Numbered from the stretch's first letter, positions 1 through 9,291 are shown. The stretch is DNA of 64,000 nucleotides from an uncultured Gemmata sp. (GCA_937924775.1 CALDUT010000005.1:46427-110426); one strand, 5' to 3'. Notes: generated by a model not told the origin, from the letters alone. Made by a program: numbers and translations.

Positions 1-1
1 A

Positions 2-901
2 GCCGGTTTGGCGGCAAAGAATAAGGCCATCACGCCGCGGCCCGCGAAGCACATTCTCGCCGAGAACGTCCGCGATGTGGCCCTTGACTACCTCGCTTTG
101 GGTTTAGATCCCCAAAAAGCCACGTTCTTCCGGCAATCCGATGTTCCCGAAGTGTGCGAATTGGCGTGGATTCTCTCGAATGTCATCGGTGTGGCGCATT
201 TGGAACGGGCCCACTCTTACAAAGACAAAGTGGCGAAGGGATTGTCGCCCAACGTGGGGTTGTTGACCTATCCCATCCTGATGGCGGCCGACATTCTCAT
301 TTATCGATCCCATTTCGTCCCGGTGGGCAAAGATCAAGAGCAGCACTTGGAAATGACCCGCGACATCGCTGGGGCGTTCAATCACTCCTTTGAGGAAATC
401 TTCCCATTGCCAGAAGCCGTATATAACGAATCGGCGGTCGTTCCGGGCACCGATGGCCAAAAAATGAGCAAAAGTTACGGCAATACCATCGAAATTTTCG
501 CTGAAGGCAAAGCGCTGGAAACAGCCGTCAAACGGGTGGTGACCGATTCCACCCCGGTCGATGCCCCGAAAAACCCGGAAACCTGTAACGCCTTCGCTCT
601 CTACAAACTCTTCGCCACCGCGGCCGAACAAGCGGAATTGGCCGACCTTTACCGCCATCCGATGAAAAATGCCGAGCGACGCGGCGGGCGGCCCTTCGGC
701 TATGGCGATGCGAAAGCCCTGCTGTTGAACAAAATCGACCAGTATTTCGCCGCCGCCCGACAACGCCGGAAACAACTCGAACGCGACCCAGGCTACGTCG
801 AGGAAGTTCTGGCCCAGGGAGCCAAACGGGCCCGTGCCGTGGCGCAAATCACTCTGCAATTGGTCCGCCAAGCGGTCGGGATTCACGCCCGGCCCGTCTG
901 A
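2..901 (+). CDS. trpS: Tryptophan--tRNA ligase, 5' end cut off by the window edge
   Basis: Charges tRNA(Trp) with tryptophan in the cytoplasm. The reading frame is open from the left edge, so the N-terminus with the HIGH-type ATP motif lies outside; about 299 codons remain. Visible family features are the SDVPE and LAWILSN segments, the GKDQEQHLEMTRD stretch of the tryptophan pocket, and the class I KMSKS loop, whose Lys codon is at 461-463. The C-terminal anticodon-binding helices are present and the gene ends in TGA. A TTG at position 8 is in frame but cannot be the start because half of the Rossmann fold would be lost. Identification is secure; only the true start is unknown. Confidence 0.95.
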   Translation, partial: AGLAAKNKAITPRPAKHILAENVRDVALDYLALGLDPQKATFFRQSDVPEVCELAWILSNVIGVAHLERAHSYKDKVAKGLSPNVGLLTYPILMAADILIYRSHFVPVGKDQEQHLEMTRDIAGAFNHSFEEIFPLPEAVYNESAVVPGTDGQKMSKSYGNTIEIFAEGKALETAVKRVVTDSTPVDAPKNPETCNAFALYKLFATAAEQAELADLYRHPMKNAERRGGRPFGYGDAKALLLNKIDQYFAAARQRRKQLERDPGYVEEVLAQGAKRARAVAQITLQLVRQAVGIHARPV

Positions 902-920
902 CCGCCGACCACAGAAAGTT

Positions 921-956
921 GTGGGTTAACTGCCGCCAACCCCGGGAGCAACCCAC
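921..956 (+). terminator. Weak inverted repeat after trpS
   Basis: GTGGGTT (921-927) pairs with AACCCAC (950-956) across a 22-base loop, about 20 bases after the trpS stop. There is no clean T run behind it, so a terminator role is only a guess. Confidence 0.25.
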
Positions 957-1107
957 GTCAGTTTCTTGTGTCCATGTCGCGACTGAAGACAAATCGCTGC
1001 CGGTGGCGGTTCGGCACTTCTTTGGTCCGGGATGAATTTTTTGATGTGGTCTCAATTGGAACTAGGAAGTCCTGCCCGCGAGGCCTTTCGCGGTCCGCGA
1101 CCCGGAT

Positions 1108-1137
1108 TTATGACCTAACTTTTTATGACCTACCTTT
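1108..1137 (+). repeat. Two-copy 15-bp tandem repeat before the kinase gene
   Basis: TTATGACCTAACTTT at 1108-1122 is followed directly by TTATGACCTACCTTT at 1123-1137, one mismatch in 15. It is the most AT-rich piece of the 902-1211 intergenic stretch and sits 74 bases before the chosen kinase start. It could be a paired binding site for a regulator, or a chance slippage duplication. Confidence 0.5.
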
Positions 1138-1211
1138 CAGCAAACGGTTGATCGGATGGGGTGAACCTTAACTTTGCGCCCCCCGCCACGCTCGCAGCGA
1201 GGGTGCCTACT

Positions 1212-3941
1212 GTGGCTATCGTCTGTCCTTATTGTGGTCATCGGCTGAGTATTAAATCGCAGCGTCTTGGACAGTATCGGCCCAAGTGCCCTCACTGTGC
1301 CCAACCCTTTCTTCTTATCATCTCGGACGATTCAACGGCCCGCTATCAGGTTCGCGTCCTACCTTCGGACACGCAGGTTCACGATCCCAAAGTGCCGCTC
1401 TCCACGTCACAAGCACAATTTACCCTGTCTGAGGATCGGCCAGTGGCCGCGTCAGCCTTCCCACTATCCAAACCGCCCGTCCAGTTGGGGGAATCGCACG
1501 TTTTTGGGTTGGCTCGAACGAATCTCGAGTTAGCGAACAGTTGGGGTTCGCACGGGCTGCCGCCATCGGGGGGAGAGTTGTTGGGATCGGGGGAAGAGTC
1601 GTTGGCTTCCCGGGGAACTGTACTGGCGCCCGCGAGTATTCGCGGCTATCTCATCGAGCGGGAAATTGGCCGTGGGGGCATGGGTACGGTATATCTCGCC
1701 AAGCAATTGTCGCTCGATCGGCCAGTGGCGTTGAAGGTGATGAGCAAAAAGTGGGCGAGCGATCCGGTGTTCGTCGCCCGCTTCACGCGCGAAGCCTTTG
1801 CCGCGGCGCAGCTGTCACACCCAAACATTGTCCAAATTCACGACATTGGGGAATTCGACGGGGCCCGTTTTTTCAGCATGGAGTACGTTCGTGGGCAGTC
1901 GCTGGCGGAAATCGTGAAAAAACATGGCAAGCTCGATCCGGAAATCGCCGTGGGGTATGTTTTGCAAGCGGCCCGGGGGCTGAAACACGCCCACGACCGC
2001 GGCATGATTCATCGCGATGTCAAGCCCGATAATCTGCTTTTGGATGAACACGGGTTGATCAAAGTGGCGGATTTAGGCCTCGTCAAAACGCCCACACTCA
2101 GCCCCGACGAGGATCAGCTTTCCGGGATTTCTTCCCGCAGGGGGTTGATGTCGCTGCCCCCAGAGATGACCGGGGCCAAAATCGCCCTGGGAACTCCGGC
2201 GTACATGTCGCCCGAACAGTGCCGCGATGCGTCCCGCGTCGATCACCGCGCCGACATTTACTCCTTGGGCTGCACGTTGTATGTGCTGGTCACCGGGCGG
2301 CCGCCTTTTGACGGAACCACTGCGGTCGAACTGATGTCCAAGCATGCTTACGATCCCCTCGTGCCTCCCGAGCAGATCGTCAGCCGCGTGCCGAAGGAAG
2401 TTTCGGCCATCATTCAGCGGATGATGGCGAAAGACCCCAACGACCGTTACCAAGACATGGGAGAAGTGATTCGCACTCTCGAGGGGTGGTTGGGTGTTCA
2501 TCACACGGGCAAGTGTACCCCCCCCGAGGAACAAATCACCCGTCTGGAGGGATATGTTCATCAGTTCAATCACTGTATGCCCGTGATTCTCCGCAACCGG
2601 TTGATCTCCGGATTCTTTGGTACGATTGCCCTCGCCGCGGTATTGCTTGCTTTTTTTGGGAAGTTGGCGTGGGCCTTTGGTTTTTTTGGCCTGGCACTCG
2701 AAACAACCCTGGCGTACTTCTTTGTCGATGGGATCACCCGGCGTGGTCACCTGTTTACTTGTACGCGACGGTTCATCGCAGGCCTGCATTGGGGCGATCT
2801 CATCATGATCATCGCCAGTTTCGCGATGTTTTGCTTGCTGTTGGCCGTGCTGAATGTTTTTTGGATGTGGGTGGGGTTCGGTATTATTGGCGTGGGTCTG
2901 GCGTTGGTGTTGCGCTATGCTGTGGATCGCCCCGTTCACGAGCAACGCCGCCGGGTGATCGAGGCCTGTGAGCGACAGTTGCGACGCATGCGCTTACAAG
3001 GTTGGGATGAAGACGATATTCGCTTGTTTGTGGCCAAGTTCGCCGGGCGGAATTGGGAAGAATTCTTTGAAGTTCTCTTTGGTTATGATGCCAAGCTCGT
3101 CGCCCGGGGCGTTCTGCAACGCGGTGGGGTCGGTGGTGTCCGCGAAAAGCATGCCGCGTGGCGGGAACCACTGATTGCCTGGATGGATGCTGCGGAGAAA
3201 GCCCGCAAAGAAACCCGGCAACGGAAATTGTTAGCAGAAGTGGAAAAAGCCAAGCTCCTGGCGACGGGGGCCAGCCGCCACAGGGCCGAGAATCTAGCCC
3301 AAGCCGCGGCCGCAGCCATGGTTCGGGCTGCCGATGTCCTCCGCCAGGCCGAAGCAAATCGCGCCGGTGCCAACCGCTCGACCGGTCATGCCGGGACCAA
3401 TGTGCAAGCCGTCTATCAGGCTGCGGAGCATCCCAACGATTTCGTTTTCATCCCGGCGGCCAAACCCGATCCATTGGGCCGGTTCATGAACCTGTTTGTC
3501 GGTCCACATGTGCGGGCAGTAGCGGCCGCTCTACTCCTGGCCGCGTGTGCCCTGTGGGTTCATCAGAATCGGTTATGGCCCGGCACTGAGCTGCAAAACC
3601 AAGCGCTGCAAGCACTTGAGACACGCGACGTGGGCCAACTACAGCAACACGCCGCTTGGCACGTCCAGCGACCCACGGCCCCCCTGACTCTCCCGGGGGT
3701 TCCCGAATCGGCGATAGGGTGGATCGATAGCTTCAACGTCGGTATCGCGGGGTTGCTGTTGTTGGGGTCGCTGTGTTTTCGGGGCAACCTGATGGGGGTT
3801 TTCGCGCTCGTGGGGGCCGCGGTGATTGTGGTCGGGCATCATGGGGGAATTCGCCCCGTCGAACCGCTGCGGGACTATCACGTCTCTTTGATTGTAGGCA
3901 CGGTGCTGACGATGGTCGGGTTCCGCCTGGGGATGCGTTAG
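1212..3941 (+). CDS. Membrane Ser/Thr protein kinase with N-terminal zinc ribbon
   Basis: Probable signalling kinase of the Hanks type. The GTG at 1212 is preferred because GAGGG lies 8 bases upstream and the protein then begins directly at a zinc ribbon (CPYC...CPHC); an upstream GTG at 1161 has poor spacing. The kinase domain spans about residues 146-430: Gly loop GRGGMG, Lys175, HRDVKPDN with Asp269, and DLG at 287 (DLG instead of DFG). After it come several membrane helices (about 464-575), an Ala/Glu/Lys-rich probably helical stretch, and a second hydrophobic block at the C-terminus. All catalytic residues are present, so it should be active. The C-terminal half resembles no domain I recognise, and the signal sensed is unknown. 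Confidence 0.9.
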   Translation: MAIVCPYCGHRLSIKSQRLGQYRPKCPHCAQPFLLIISDDSTARYQVRVLPSDTQVHDPKVPLSTSQAQFTLSEDRPVAASAFPLSKPPVQLGESHVFGLARTNLELANSWGSHGLPPSGGELLGSGEESLASRGTVLAPASIRGYLIEREIGRGGMGTVYLAKQLSLDRPVALKVMSKKWASDPVFVARFTREAFAAAQLSHPNIVQIHDIGEFDGARFFSMEYVRGQSLAEIVKKHGKLDPEIAVGYVLQAARGLKHAHDRGMIHRDVKPDNLLLDEHGLIKVADLGLVKTPTLSPDEDQLSGISSRRGLMSLPPEMTGAKIALGTPAYMSPEQCRDASRVDHRADIYSLGCTLYVLVTGRPPFDGTTAVELMSKHAYDPLVPPEQIVSRVPKEVSAIIQRMMAKDPNDRYQDMGEVIRTLEGWLGVHHTGKCTPPEEQITRLEGYVHQFNHCMPVILRNRLISGFFGTIALAAVLLAFFGKLAWAFGFFGLALETTLAYFFVDGITRRGHLFTCTRRFIAGLHWGDLIMIIASFAMFCLLLAVLNVFWMWVGFGIIGVGLALVLRYAVDRPVHEQRRRVIEACERQLRRMRLQGWDEDDIRLFVAKFAGRNWEEFFEVLFGYDAKLVARGVLQRGGVGGVREKHAAWREPLIAWMDAAEKARKETRQRKLLAEVEKAKLLATGASRHRAENLAQAAAAAMVRAADVLRQAEANRAGANRSTGHAGTNVQAVYQAAEHPNDFVFIPAAKPDPLGRFMNLFVGPHVRAVAAALLLAACALWVHQNRLWPGTELQNQALQALETRDVGQLQQHAAWHVQRPTAPLTLPGVPESAIGWIDSFNVGIAGLLLLGSLCFRGNLMGVFALVGAAVIVVGHHGGIRPVEPLRDYHVSLIVGTVLTMVGFRLGMR

Positions 3942-4085
3942 CGGGGAACAACACCCAGCGAACTTCAGCTTCACCAAAACTCAGAATGACGACGTTTCCA
4001 AAAGATTCTCTCATCTTTGGAAACAATCACGCACACAGTACCGTGATGCCTGAAACAAACAACCTCACCAACCCATGGCAACAGC

Positions 4086-5237
4086 TTACCCAAGGACTCT
4101 GGCGGTTGTGCGGCTGAGTTGGTCGAGTTGATACGCTTCGTCCAATAATTCTTTGGCTTGTTCGTGGCGATTTTCGCGTAACGCCTTGTCTGCCAAGGAG
4201 ATATATTCAATCAAGCGAGGCGTATAGGGCACGGCTCCACCGGGTGGGGGGGGAGCTGGAACTAATCGTGTGACGATCGCGTGAATCAATTCGGCAATAT
4301 TCTGTCCGGTTTTGGCGGAAAGATCGATCGAGGGGGCCGGCCCTAGAGGCGGTGATGCGGTCAGCAAATCGACTTTATTCCGAACCCAGATCCATTCACC
4401 CACCAGCGGTGGCACCGCGGCGACGGTTTCCAGGTCCGGCTCTAGAGCTTCCGAACTCGTTGCATCGGTTACCCATACGATGGCATCGGCATGCTGGAGC
4501 CGTTGTCGCGTTTGTTCGATACCAGCAGCTTCCAAACCGCTGGCGTCGCGCAAACCCGCGGTATCGAAGAGTTCCACCGGCCAACCGTCGAAGGCGGTAC
4601 GGATGCTGACCGCATCGCGTGTGGTCCCAGGCACTTCCGATACCACCATGCGTTGATACCCGATAAGGGCATTGACCAGCGAACTTTTCCCGGCATTGGG
4701 CGGTCCCGCAATGACCACTTGCCACGGCTCGACTAAATGTCGGCCCACCCGTTGGCCCCATTCGGCCAGCCGCTTTAGGGCTGATACCGTCTGTTCAGGG
4801 TTCGTTTCGAGGGTGGCACGAATGCGGCGAAGTTCCTCCGCCAAGGCCCCGTGCCATTGATCGAGCAAGATACTCGCCGTTCGCAGGGTGGGGGCCTGTT
4901 GGAGCCGGTAGAGGCAAAGGTTGGGGTCGTCCATCTCCGATGCGAGGGAGGAGTGGGGACATGTGTTCAAAAATTGGTCCATGATTCTCTGAACAATGCG
5001 GTGGCCACCGTGGCAGTGGATTTCGACCCGGTCGGTCGCGGTCGCGGCCAGGACAACTTCATCTCCGGCTAATGTTCCCACCCAGAAGCGGTGAATCGTG
5101 GGTTGTTCGGGCAACGGTTGACCGTAGGGGTGGAAACATTGCCGGGCCACTTCCCAGGCCCACGGACCCCGGGCCTCAATCACGGCAATCGCTCCCGTGC
5201 CGGGGGGAGTCAGCCGCGTTACCACCACGCCGGTCAT
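4086..5237 (-). CDS. MnmE-like GTPase, short and lacking the C-terminal Cys motif
   Basis: Related to MnmE/TrmE, which with MnmG modifies the wobble uridine of tRNAs. The 383-residue product has an MnmE-type N-terminus (PPGTGAIAVI, IHCHGGHRIV) and a complete G domain: GPPNAGKSS, GTTRD, DTAGLRD and NKVD. True MnmE is about 450 residues and ends in C-(I/L/V)-G-K, whose Cys is needed for catalysis; this protein stops at RTTARVLG, so that motif is absent. The helical region before the G domain is also short. It is therefore a GTPase paralogue whose tRNA-modifying activity is doubtful. Its ATG overlaps the coaX stop (ATGA), so the two are translated together. Confidence 0.82.
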   Translation of the reverse strand: MTGVVVTRLTPPGTGAIAVIEARGPWAWEVARQCFHPYGQPLPEQPTIHRFWVGTLAGDEVVLAATATDRVEIHCHGGHRIVQRIMDQFLNTCPHSSLASEMDDPNLCLYRLQQAPTLRTASILLDQWHGALAEELRRIRATLETNPEQTVSALKRLAEWGQRVGRHLVEPWQVVIAGPPNAGKSSLVNALIGYQRMVVSEVPGTTRDAVSIRTAFDGWPVELFDTAGLRDASGLEAAGIEQTRQRLQHADAIVWVTDATSSEALEPDLETVAAVPPLVGEWIWVRNKVDLLTASPPLGPAPSIDLSAKTGQNIAELIHAIVTRLVPAPPPPGGAVPYTPRLIEYISLADKALRENRHEQAKELLDEAYQLDQLSRTTARVLG

Positions 5238-5998
5238 GGTAACCCCTCCGCAGCAATGCGGATGCCTTCGAGCGTGAGGGCGGGAACTCGATGAACCGCG
5301 GCGACCTGCGGGGGATGGTACCCGTCGAGAAGCCCAGCGCCGCCACCGGTGAGATACAGCCCCACGGGTGTGGGATACACCTCCACCAGTTGCTTCACCA
5401 AGTGATCGACCCCGCCCCAAAGTGCGGCATGGATGCCGTGGCGGATGGCGCTGACAGTGGATGGTCCGGGCCACGGATCGCGAGGCTGTTCCATCAGGTC
5501 GACTAGCGGCAGTTTTGCGGTGAAGGCCTGCAACGCCCGGCCCATGAGTCGCGGCCCGGGAAAAATGGCCCCGCCCTGAAACATCCCTTGGGCATCCACG
5601 AAATTGACCGTGACCGCCGTGCCAACATCGACGGTGATCGCCGCGGTGCCATTCGGGGCCATAGCTCGGGCCGCAAGACAACCCAGGAGGCGATCCAGGC
5701 CGACGGCGTGGGGTTCTGCCACATTCAGCCGGATCGGCAAGAGAGTGTGATGATCGAAAACGAGGAGGCGGTGGGGCGGCGGAAGCCACGCCAAGAACCG
5801 CTGTAAGGCCTGGGGATGAACACTGGCCACCGCCCAGTGCCGCGGCTCGGCCGTAGGCGGGTCCAGTTGTGCGAATGCATCGTTCCAGGGAGTGGTTTCG
5901 TCCAACGGCAAGCGCAGAATTTTCACAACACGGTGGTGACGACAAATGCCCCATTTCATCCGAGAATTGCCGATATCGACCACCACATCGGGGGTCAC
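5234..5998 (-). CDS. coaX: Type III pantothenate kinase
   Basis: Phosphorylates pantothenate, the first step of coenzyme A synthesis. The 254-residue length fits the CoaX family. Visible ASKHA-fold motifs are DIGNSRMKWG at the N-terminus (phosphate loop), GLDRLLGCLAA in the middle and VDVGTAVTVNF followed by FQGGAIFPG (adenosine and pantothenate side). The GTG start overlaps the obgE stop (GTGA), and the stop overlaps the next ATG (ATGA), so it is the middle gene of a translationally coupled trio. No acpS or coaBC is nearby. Confidence 0.93.
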   Translation of the reverse strand: MTPDVVVDIGNSRMKWGICRHHRVVKILRLPLDETTPWNDAFAQLDPPTAEPRHWAVASVHPQALQRFLAWLPPPHRLLVFDHHTLLPIRLNVAEPHAVGLDRLLGCLAARAMAPNGTAAITVDVGTAVTVNFVDAQGMFQGGAIFPGPRLMGRALQAFTAKLPLVDLMEQPRDPWPGPSTVSAIRHGIHAALWGGVDHLVKQLVEVYPTPVGLYLTGGGAGLLDGYHPPQVAAVHRVPALTLEGIRIAAEGLP

Positions 5999-7113
5999 GA
6001 CGATTCCTCCAAGGGGGGCGTGATGTGCGCAACCGGCGTGGTTTGGAATTGGCTGGTGCGAATGGCCGGTTGTGTGGCCAATTCGACCTGTCGAGGCCGC
6101 TGGGCGGTGGCCATCTCCTCCTGCTTGATTTCGGTGAGCATCTGCGCCACGTGGCCCACCAGCCGGTGCAAGCCTTCCCCGGTGACAGCCGAAATCAGGA
6201 GGACGTCACGGCCAATCTCGGCGACCAGTCGGTCACGGACTTGTTCCGCCCCGGTCAGTTCGGCTTTGCTAACACACACGATCTCGGGTTTCGTATCGAG
6301 GGGCACGATATAATCACGCAATTCATTGCGAATGGCGTGGTAGTTATGAACCGGGTCGCTCCCGTCGCTGGGAAACGGTTCGACCAAATGGATGAGAACC
6401 CGCGTTCGCTCGACATGCCGCAGAAACTCGTGCCCGAGGCCCACTCCTTGGGCCGCACCTTCGATCAGCCCGGGCAGATCGGCCAAAACAAAGCCGCCGT
6501 CGCCGAGAGTGACGATGCCCAGGTTGGGGTGTTTGGTGGTGAATGGGTAGGGGGCGATTTCCGGCGTGGCCCGGCTTAAGCGAGACAGGAGCGTCGATTT
6601 GCCGGCATTGGGGAAGCCGACTAAACCGGCATCGGCAATCACCTTCAGTTCGAGCGTGATCCACCGTTCCTCGCCCGGTTCGCCCGGCTCGAACTCCCGG
6701 GGTGTGCGATTGGTAGCGCTTTTGAAATGCACATTTCCGCGGCCACCTTTTCCACCTTTGGCGACAATCACTTCGTCCCCAGGTTCGACCAAGTCTTTGA
6801 GGAGATGGCCGCGGTCGCGGTCGCGGACGATGGTTCCCGGGGGCACCAGCAGAATGACGTCGTCCGCGTTTTTGCCCGCGCATTTGGCGCTTTGCCCCGG
6901 CTCGCCGTTCTTGGCTTTCCAATGCTTTTTCATTGTTAAACCGGCCAGATTGTCCGCGTTGACATCGACGCGGACAATCACCGATCCGCCGTCGCCGCCG
7001 TCGCCGCCATCCGGCCCGCCCCGGGGAACGTACTTCTCCCGGCGGAAGGTTGCGGCTCCCCGCCCCCCGTCACCACCTTTGACATACAATTCGACGCGAT
7101 CTACAAACATCAT
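5995..7113 (-). CDS. obgE: GTPase Obg/CgtA
   Basis: Large-subunit ribosome assembly GTPase. The first ~160 residues form the glycine-rich Obg fold (GGDGGRGAATFRREK, GGDGGDGG, AKGGKGGRGN). The G domain follows, with GFPNAGKST (G1), PFTTKHPNLG (G2 region) and DLPGLIEGA (G3). The usual guanine-specifying NKxD motif appears as SKAE in IVCVSKAELTG, an altered G4. A short polar tail replaces longer C-terminal domains, giving 372 residues. First gene of the coupled obgE-coaX-GTPase unit; 77 bases separate it from argS downstream on the same strand in sequence order but upstream in transcription. Confidence 0.95.
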   Translation of the reverse strand: MMFVDRVELYVKGGDGGRGAATFRREKYVPRGGPDGGDGGDGGSVIVRVDVNADNLAGLTMKKHWKAKNGEPGQSAKCAGKNADDVILLVPPGTIVRDRDRGHLLKDLVEPGDEVIVAKGGKGGRGNVHFKSATNRTPREFEPGEPGEERWITLELKVIADAGLVGFPNAGKSTLLSRLSRATPEIAPYPFTTKHPNLGIVTLGDGGFVLADLPGLIEGAAQGVGLGHEFLRHVERTRVLIHLVEPFPSDGSDPVHNYHAIRNELRDYIVPLDTKPEIVCVSKAELTGAEQVRDRLVAEIGRDVLLISAVTGEGLHRLVGHVAQMLTEIKQEEMATAQRPRQVELATQPAIRTSQFQTTPVAHITPPLEESS

Positions 7114-7147
7114 TGATCTCGCGAACGCTAAACAACGCTAGGGGCAA

Positions 7148-7163
7148 CGACTGTCATCAGTCG
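7148..7163. other. Short perfect hairpin between argS and obgE
   Basis: CGACTG at 7148-7153 and CAGTCG at 7158-7163 form a six-pair stem with a TCAT loop, in the 77-base gap between argS and obgE. It could end argS transcription in part or sit in the obgE leader. No T run follows, so the function is open. Confidence 0.35.
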
Positions 7164-7190
7164 CCTGCTTACCCATCGACTATTATACAG

Positions 7191-9017
7191 TCACATTCGC
7201 TCGATCACCTGGATGCCGAGTAACTCCAGCGATTGTTGAATGGTACGAGCCACCAAATCGACGAGCAACAGACGGCTTTCGCGGAGTTCTGGGGTTTCAG
7301 CTTTCAGGACGGGGCAGTTTTCGAAAAAGACGCTATAGCTTTTGGCCAATTCCCACAAATACACGGTAATCAGGTGCGGGTAGTATTCCGCCGCAGCATT
7401 CTCGACGGCTTCGGGGAAACGCAACAGTTGCAGAGCCAACGCGCGTTCGGCGGGGTGAGCGAGTATCACTGCCGGTGGCTGGCTGCGGAAGCGACTGGGG
7501 TCGATGTGCCCTTCGCGGAAGATCCCGCAGCAGCGGGCATATGCGTATTGCATGTAGGCGGCGGTGTTACCGACCGTGGCGGTCATTTTATCGAGATCGA
7601 AAACGTAGTCGGTGGTCCGGTTTTGGCAGAGGTCCGCGTATTTGACGGCTCCAACGCCCACGACTTCCGCGATTGTGCGTTTTTCCGCGTCGGTGGCTTC
7701 GTAAACCTTGTGCCCGTGGGCGCGGCGTTCAGTGACCCCAGCTTCATATTTCTGAAGGCTGAGGGCGGCGGCTTCATCCAGCAGTTCCATCAACTCCAAG
7801 GTGCCGCCTTTGCGGGTGGCGAACATTTTGCGGTCGGGCCCGAGCATCGAGCCGAAGTGAATGTGCTGAAAGTCGATGTCAGTATAACCCCAGCGCCGGG
7901 CCTGGGCGAAAAGGGTCTTGAAGTGCAGGGCTTGGGGCGCACCGACGACATAGAGGATGGCCTGCGGGCGAAACTGCTCGGCCCGATACTGGATCGTGGC
8001 CAAATCGCTGGTCATGTAGGTGAAAGCCCCGTCGCGTTTGCGAATGATCGCCGGCGGATCTTCCTTCTTCTGCTCTTCCGGAGTTTGGGGGATGATCCCC
8101 TTAGCGTTGGGGATCACAATGGCCCCTTGGCTTTCGAAAGCGATTTTTTGGGCGAGCATTTCTTCGACCACTCCCGGTAGCATCGGGTGGTAGAAGCTTT
8201 CTCCGAGTTGGTAGTTGAACGGCAAGATGCCCAGCCGCTCATAAATGGGGCGGAGCATTTCCATACACGCGGGCATGAACGACTTCCACAGCGTCACATT
8301 TTCTGGATCGCCTGCGTGGAGTTTGGCGGTTTCCTCGCGGCAGGCAGCCATGATGGGGTTGTCGGTGGCTGCGTCTTCCTCTTCGCCTTCGGCCAACTGG
8401 GCCAAATGGCGGACATGGACGTAGAGCCGCAACAATTCCCGTACTGGGTCGGCCTGGAAGGCGGCATCGTCGCGGAAATGCTTGTAGCCATAAAGCAAAA
8501 TGCCGAATTGCGTGCCCCAATCGCCGAGGTGATTGTCGGTAATGACCGTGTGGCCCAAAAAGCGGAGAATCCGTGTGATGGCATCGCCAATAATGGTACT
8601 GCGGAGATGGCCCACATGGAGGGGTTTGGCGACGTTGGGGGAGCTGTAGTCGATGACGAAGGTTTTGGGGTGCGCCACCAGGGCCACCCCGAGCTGGGGG
8701 TCGGTCGCGATCTGACGCAGGGTTTGCGCCAGAAATTCGGGTTTGAAGCGGAGGTTGATGAAGCCCGGTCCGGCGATGGTGGGAGTTTCGAGCCTGTCGT
8801 TAACCGGTAGAGAGGCTACAAGTTGCTGAGCGACCTGGGACGGCTTGAGACCAACCACTTTGCTAAGGGCCATCGCACAATTGGCCTGGTAGTCGCCATG
8901 TTCAGGGTTCGTGGTGGGTTTGATAGCCGCTAAATAGTCGGGCACCTGGGCTGGATCGGGGACAATCGCGGTCAGTGCCGGTCGAAACAGGGAGCGGATT
9001 TCCGTCAGGAGGTTCAT
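7191..9017 (-). CDS. argS: Arginine--tRNA ligase
   Basis: Charges tRNA(Arg). The 608 residues follow the ArgRS layout: an N-terminal additional domain (NPEHGDYQANCAM), the Rossmann core with YSSPNVAKPLHVGHLRST (HIGH-type motif near residue 130), the NHLGDWGTQFG signature, a KMSK-equivalent loop seen as KMFATRKGG, and a DALR-type anticodon-binding domain at the C-terminus (YAYARCC, LYLWELAKSYSVFFENCPV-like region). ATG start at 9017. rsfS lies 274 bases upstream on the same strand, with a strong hairpin between. Confidence 0.97.
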   Translation of the reverse strand: MNLLTEIRSLFRPALTAIVPDPAQVPDYLAAIKPTTNPEHGDYQANCAMALSKVVGLKPSQVAQQLVASLPVNDRLETPTIAGPGFINLRFKPEFLAQTLRQIATDPQLGVALVAHPKTFVIDYSSPNVAKPLHVGHLRSTIIGDAITRILRFLGHTVITDNHLGDWGTQFGILLYGYKHFRDDAAFQADPVRELLRLYVHVRHLAQLAEGEEEDAATDNPIMAACREETAKLHAGDPENVTLWKSFMPACMEMLRPIYERLGILPFNYQLGESFYHPMLPGVVEEMLAQKIAFESQGAIVIPNAKGIIPQTPEEQKKEDPPAIIRKRDGAFTYMTSDLATIQYRAEQFRPQAILYVVGAPQALHFKTLFAQARRWGYTDIDFQHIHFGSMLGPDRKMFATRKGGTLELMELLDEAAALSLQKYEAGVTERRAHGHKVYEATDAEKRTIAEVVGVGAVKYADLCQNRTTDYVFDLDKMTATVGNTAAYMQYAYARCCGIFREGHIDPSRFRSQPPAVILAHPAERALALQLLRFPEAVENAAAEYYPHLITVYLWELAKSYSVFFENCPVLKAETPELRESRLLLVDLVARTIQQSLELLGIQVIERM

Positions 9018-9207
9018 AGAGCGTTACTCGGTCGTCGCGGGACAATGCCGCTGTTCATCATCACCGGATTGATTGTATGGCTTTGGGAACCCTCCCGGGG
9101 GAGTTTGTGAGCTACTAGGCCAACGAGTCCTGAGATTGATTTCATCGCAAAGTGGGAATTTTCTGAAGGTGATGTATTCTGGGAGGAGGAACTGAAAAGC
9201 GATAATC

Positions 9208-9244
9208 GGCCACAGCCACCGCCGGATGGAGCGGTGGCTTGGCC
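9208..9244 (-). terminator. Strong hairpin between rsfS and argS
   Basis: The arms are 9208-9222 and 9231-9244: 14 pairs with one bulged base and an eight-base loop. On the minus strand it lies about 50 bases after the rsfS stop and is followed by an AT-rich stretch with TTTT. This is the best terminator-like structure in the window, and would separate rsfS from argS transcripts. Confidence 0.6.
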
Positions 9245-9291
9245 GACGGCATCGTTTGAGGAATAAAACTCCCTAGTTGGCAGCGGGAGTG

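Noticed and set aside
5238..6032. A single 648-codon minus frame covering 4086-6032 as one gene
   Set aside because: Residues before the ATG at 5237 are Arg/Pro-rich and lie antiparallel in register with coaX, which is clearly coding in another frame; only the part from 5237 on resembles a family.
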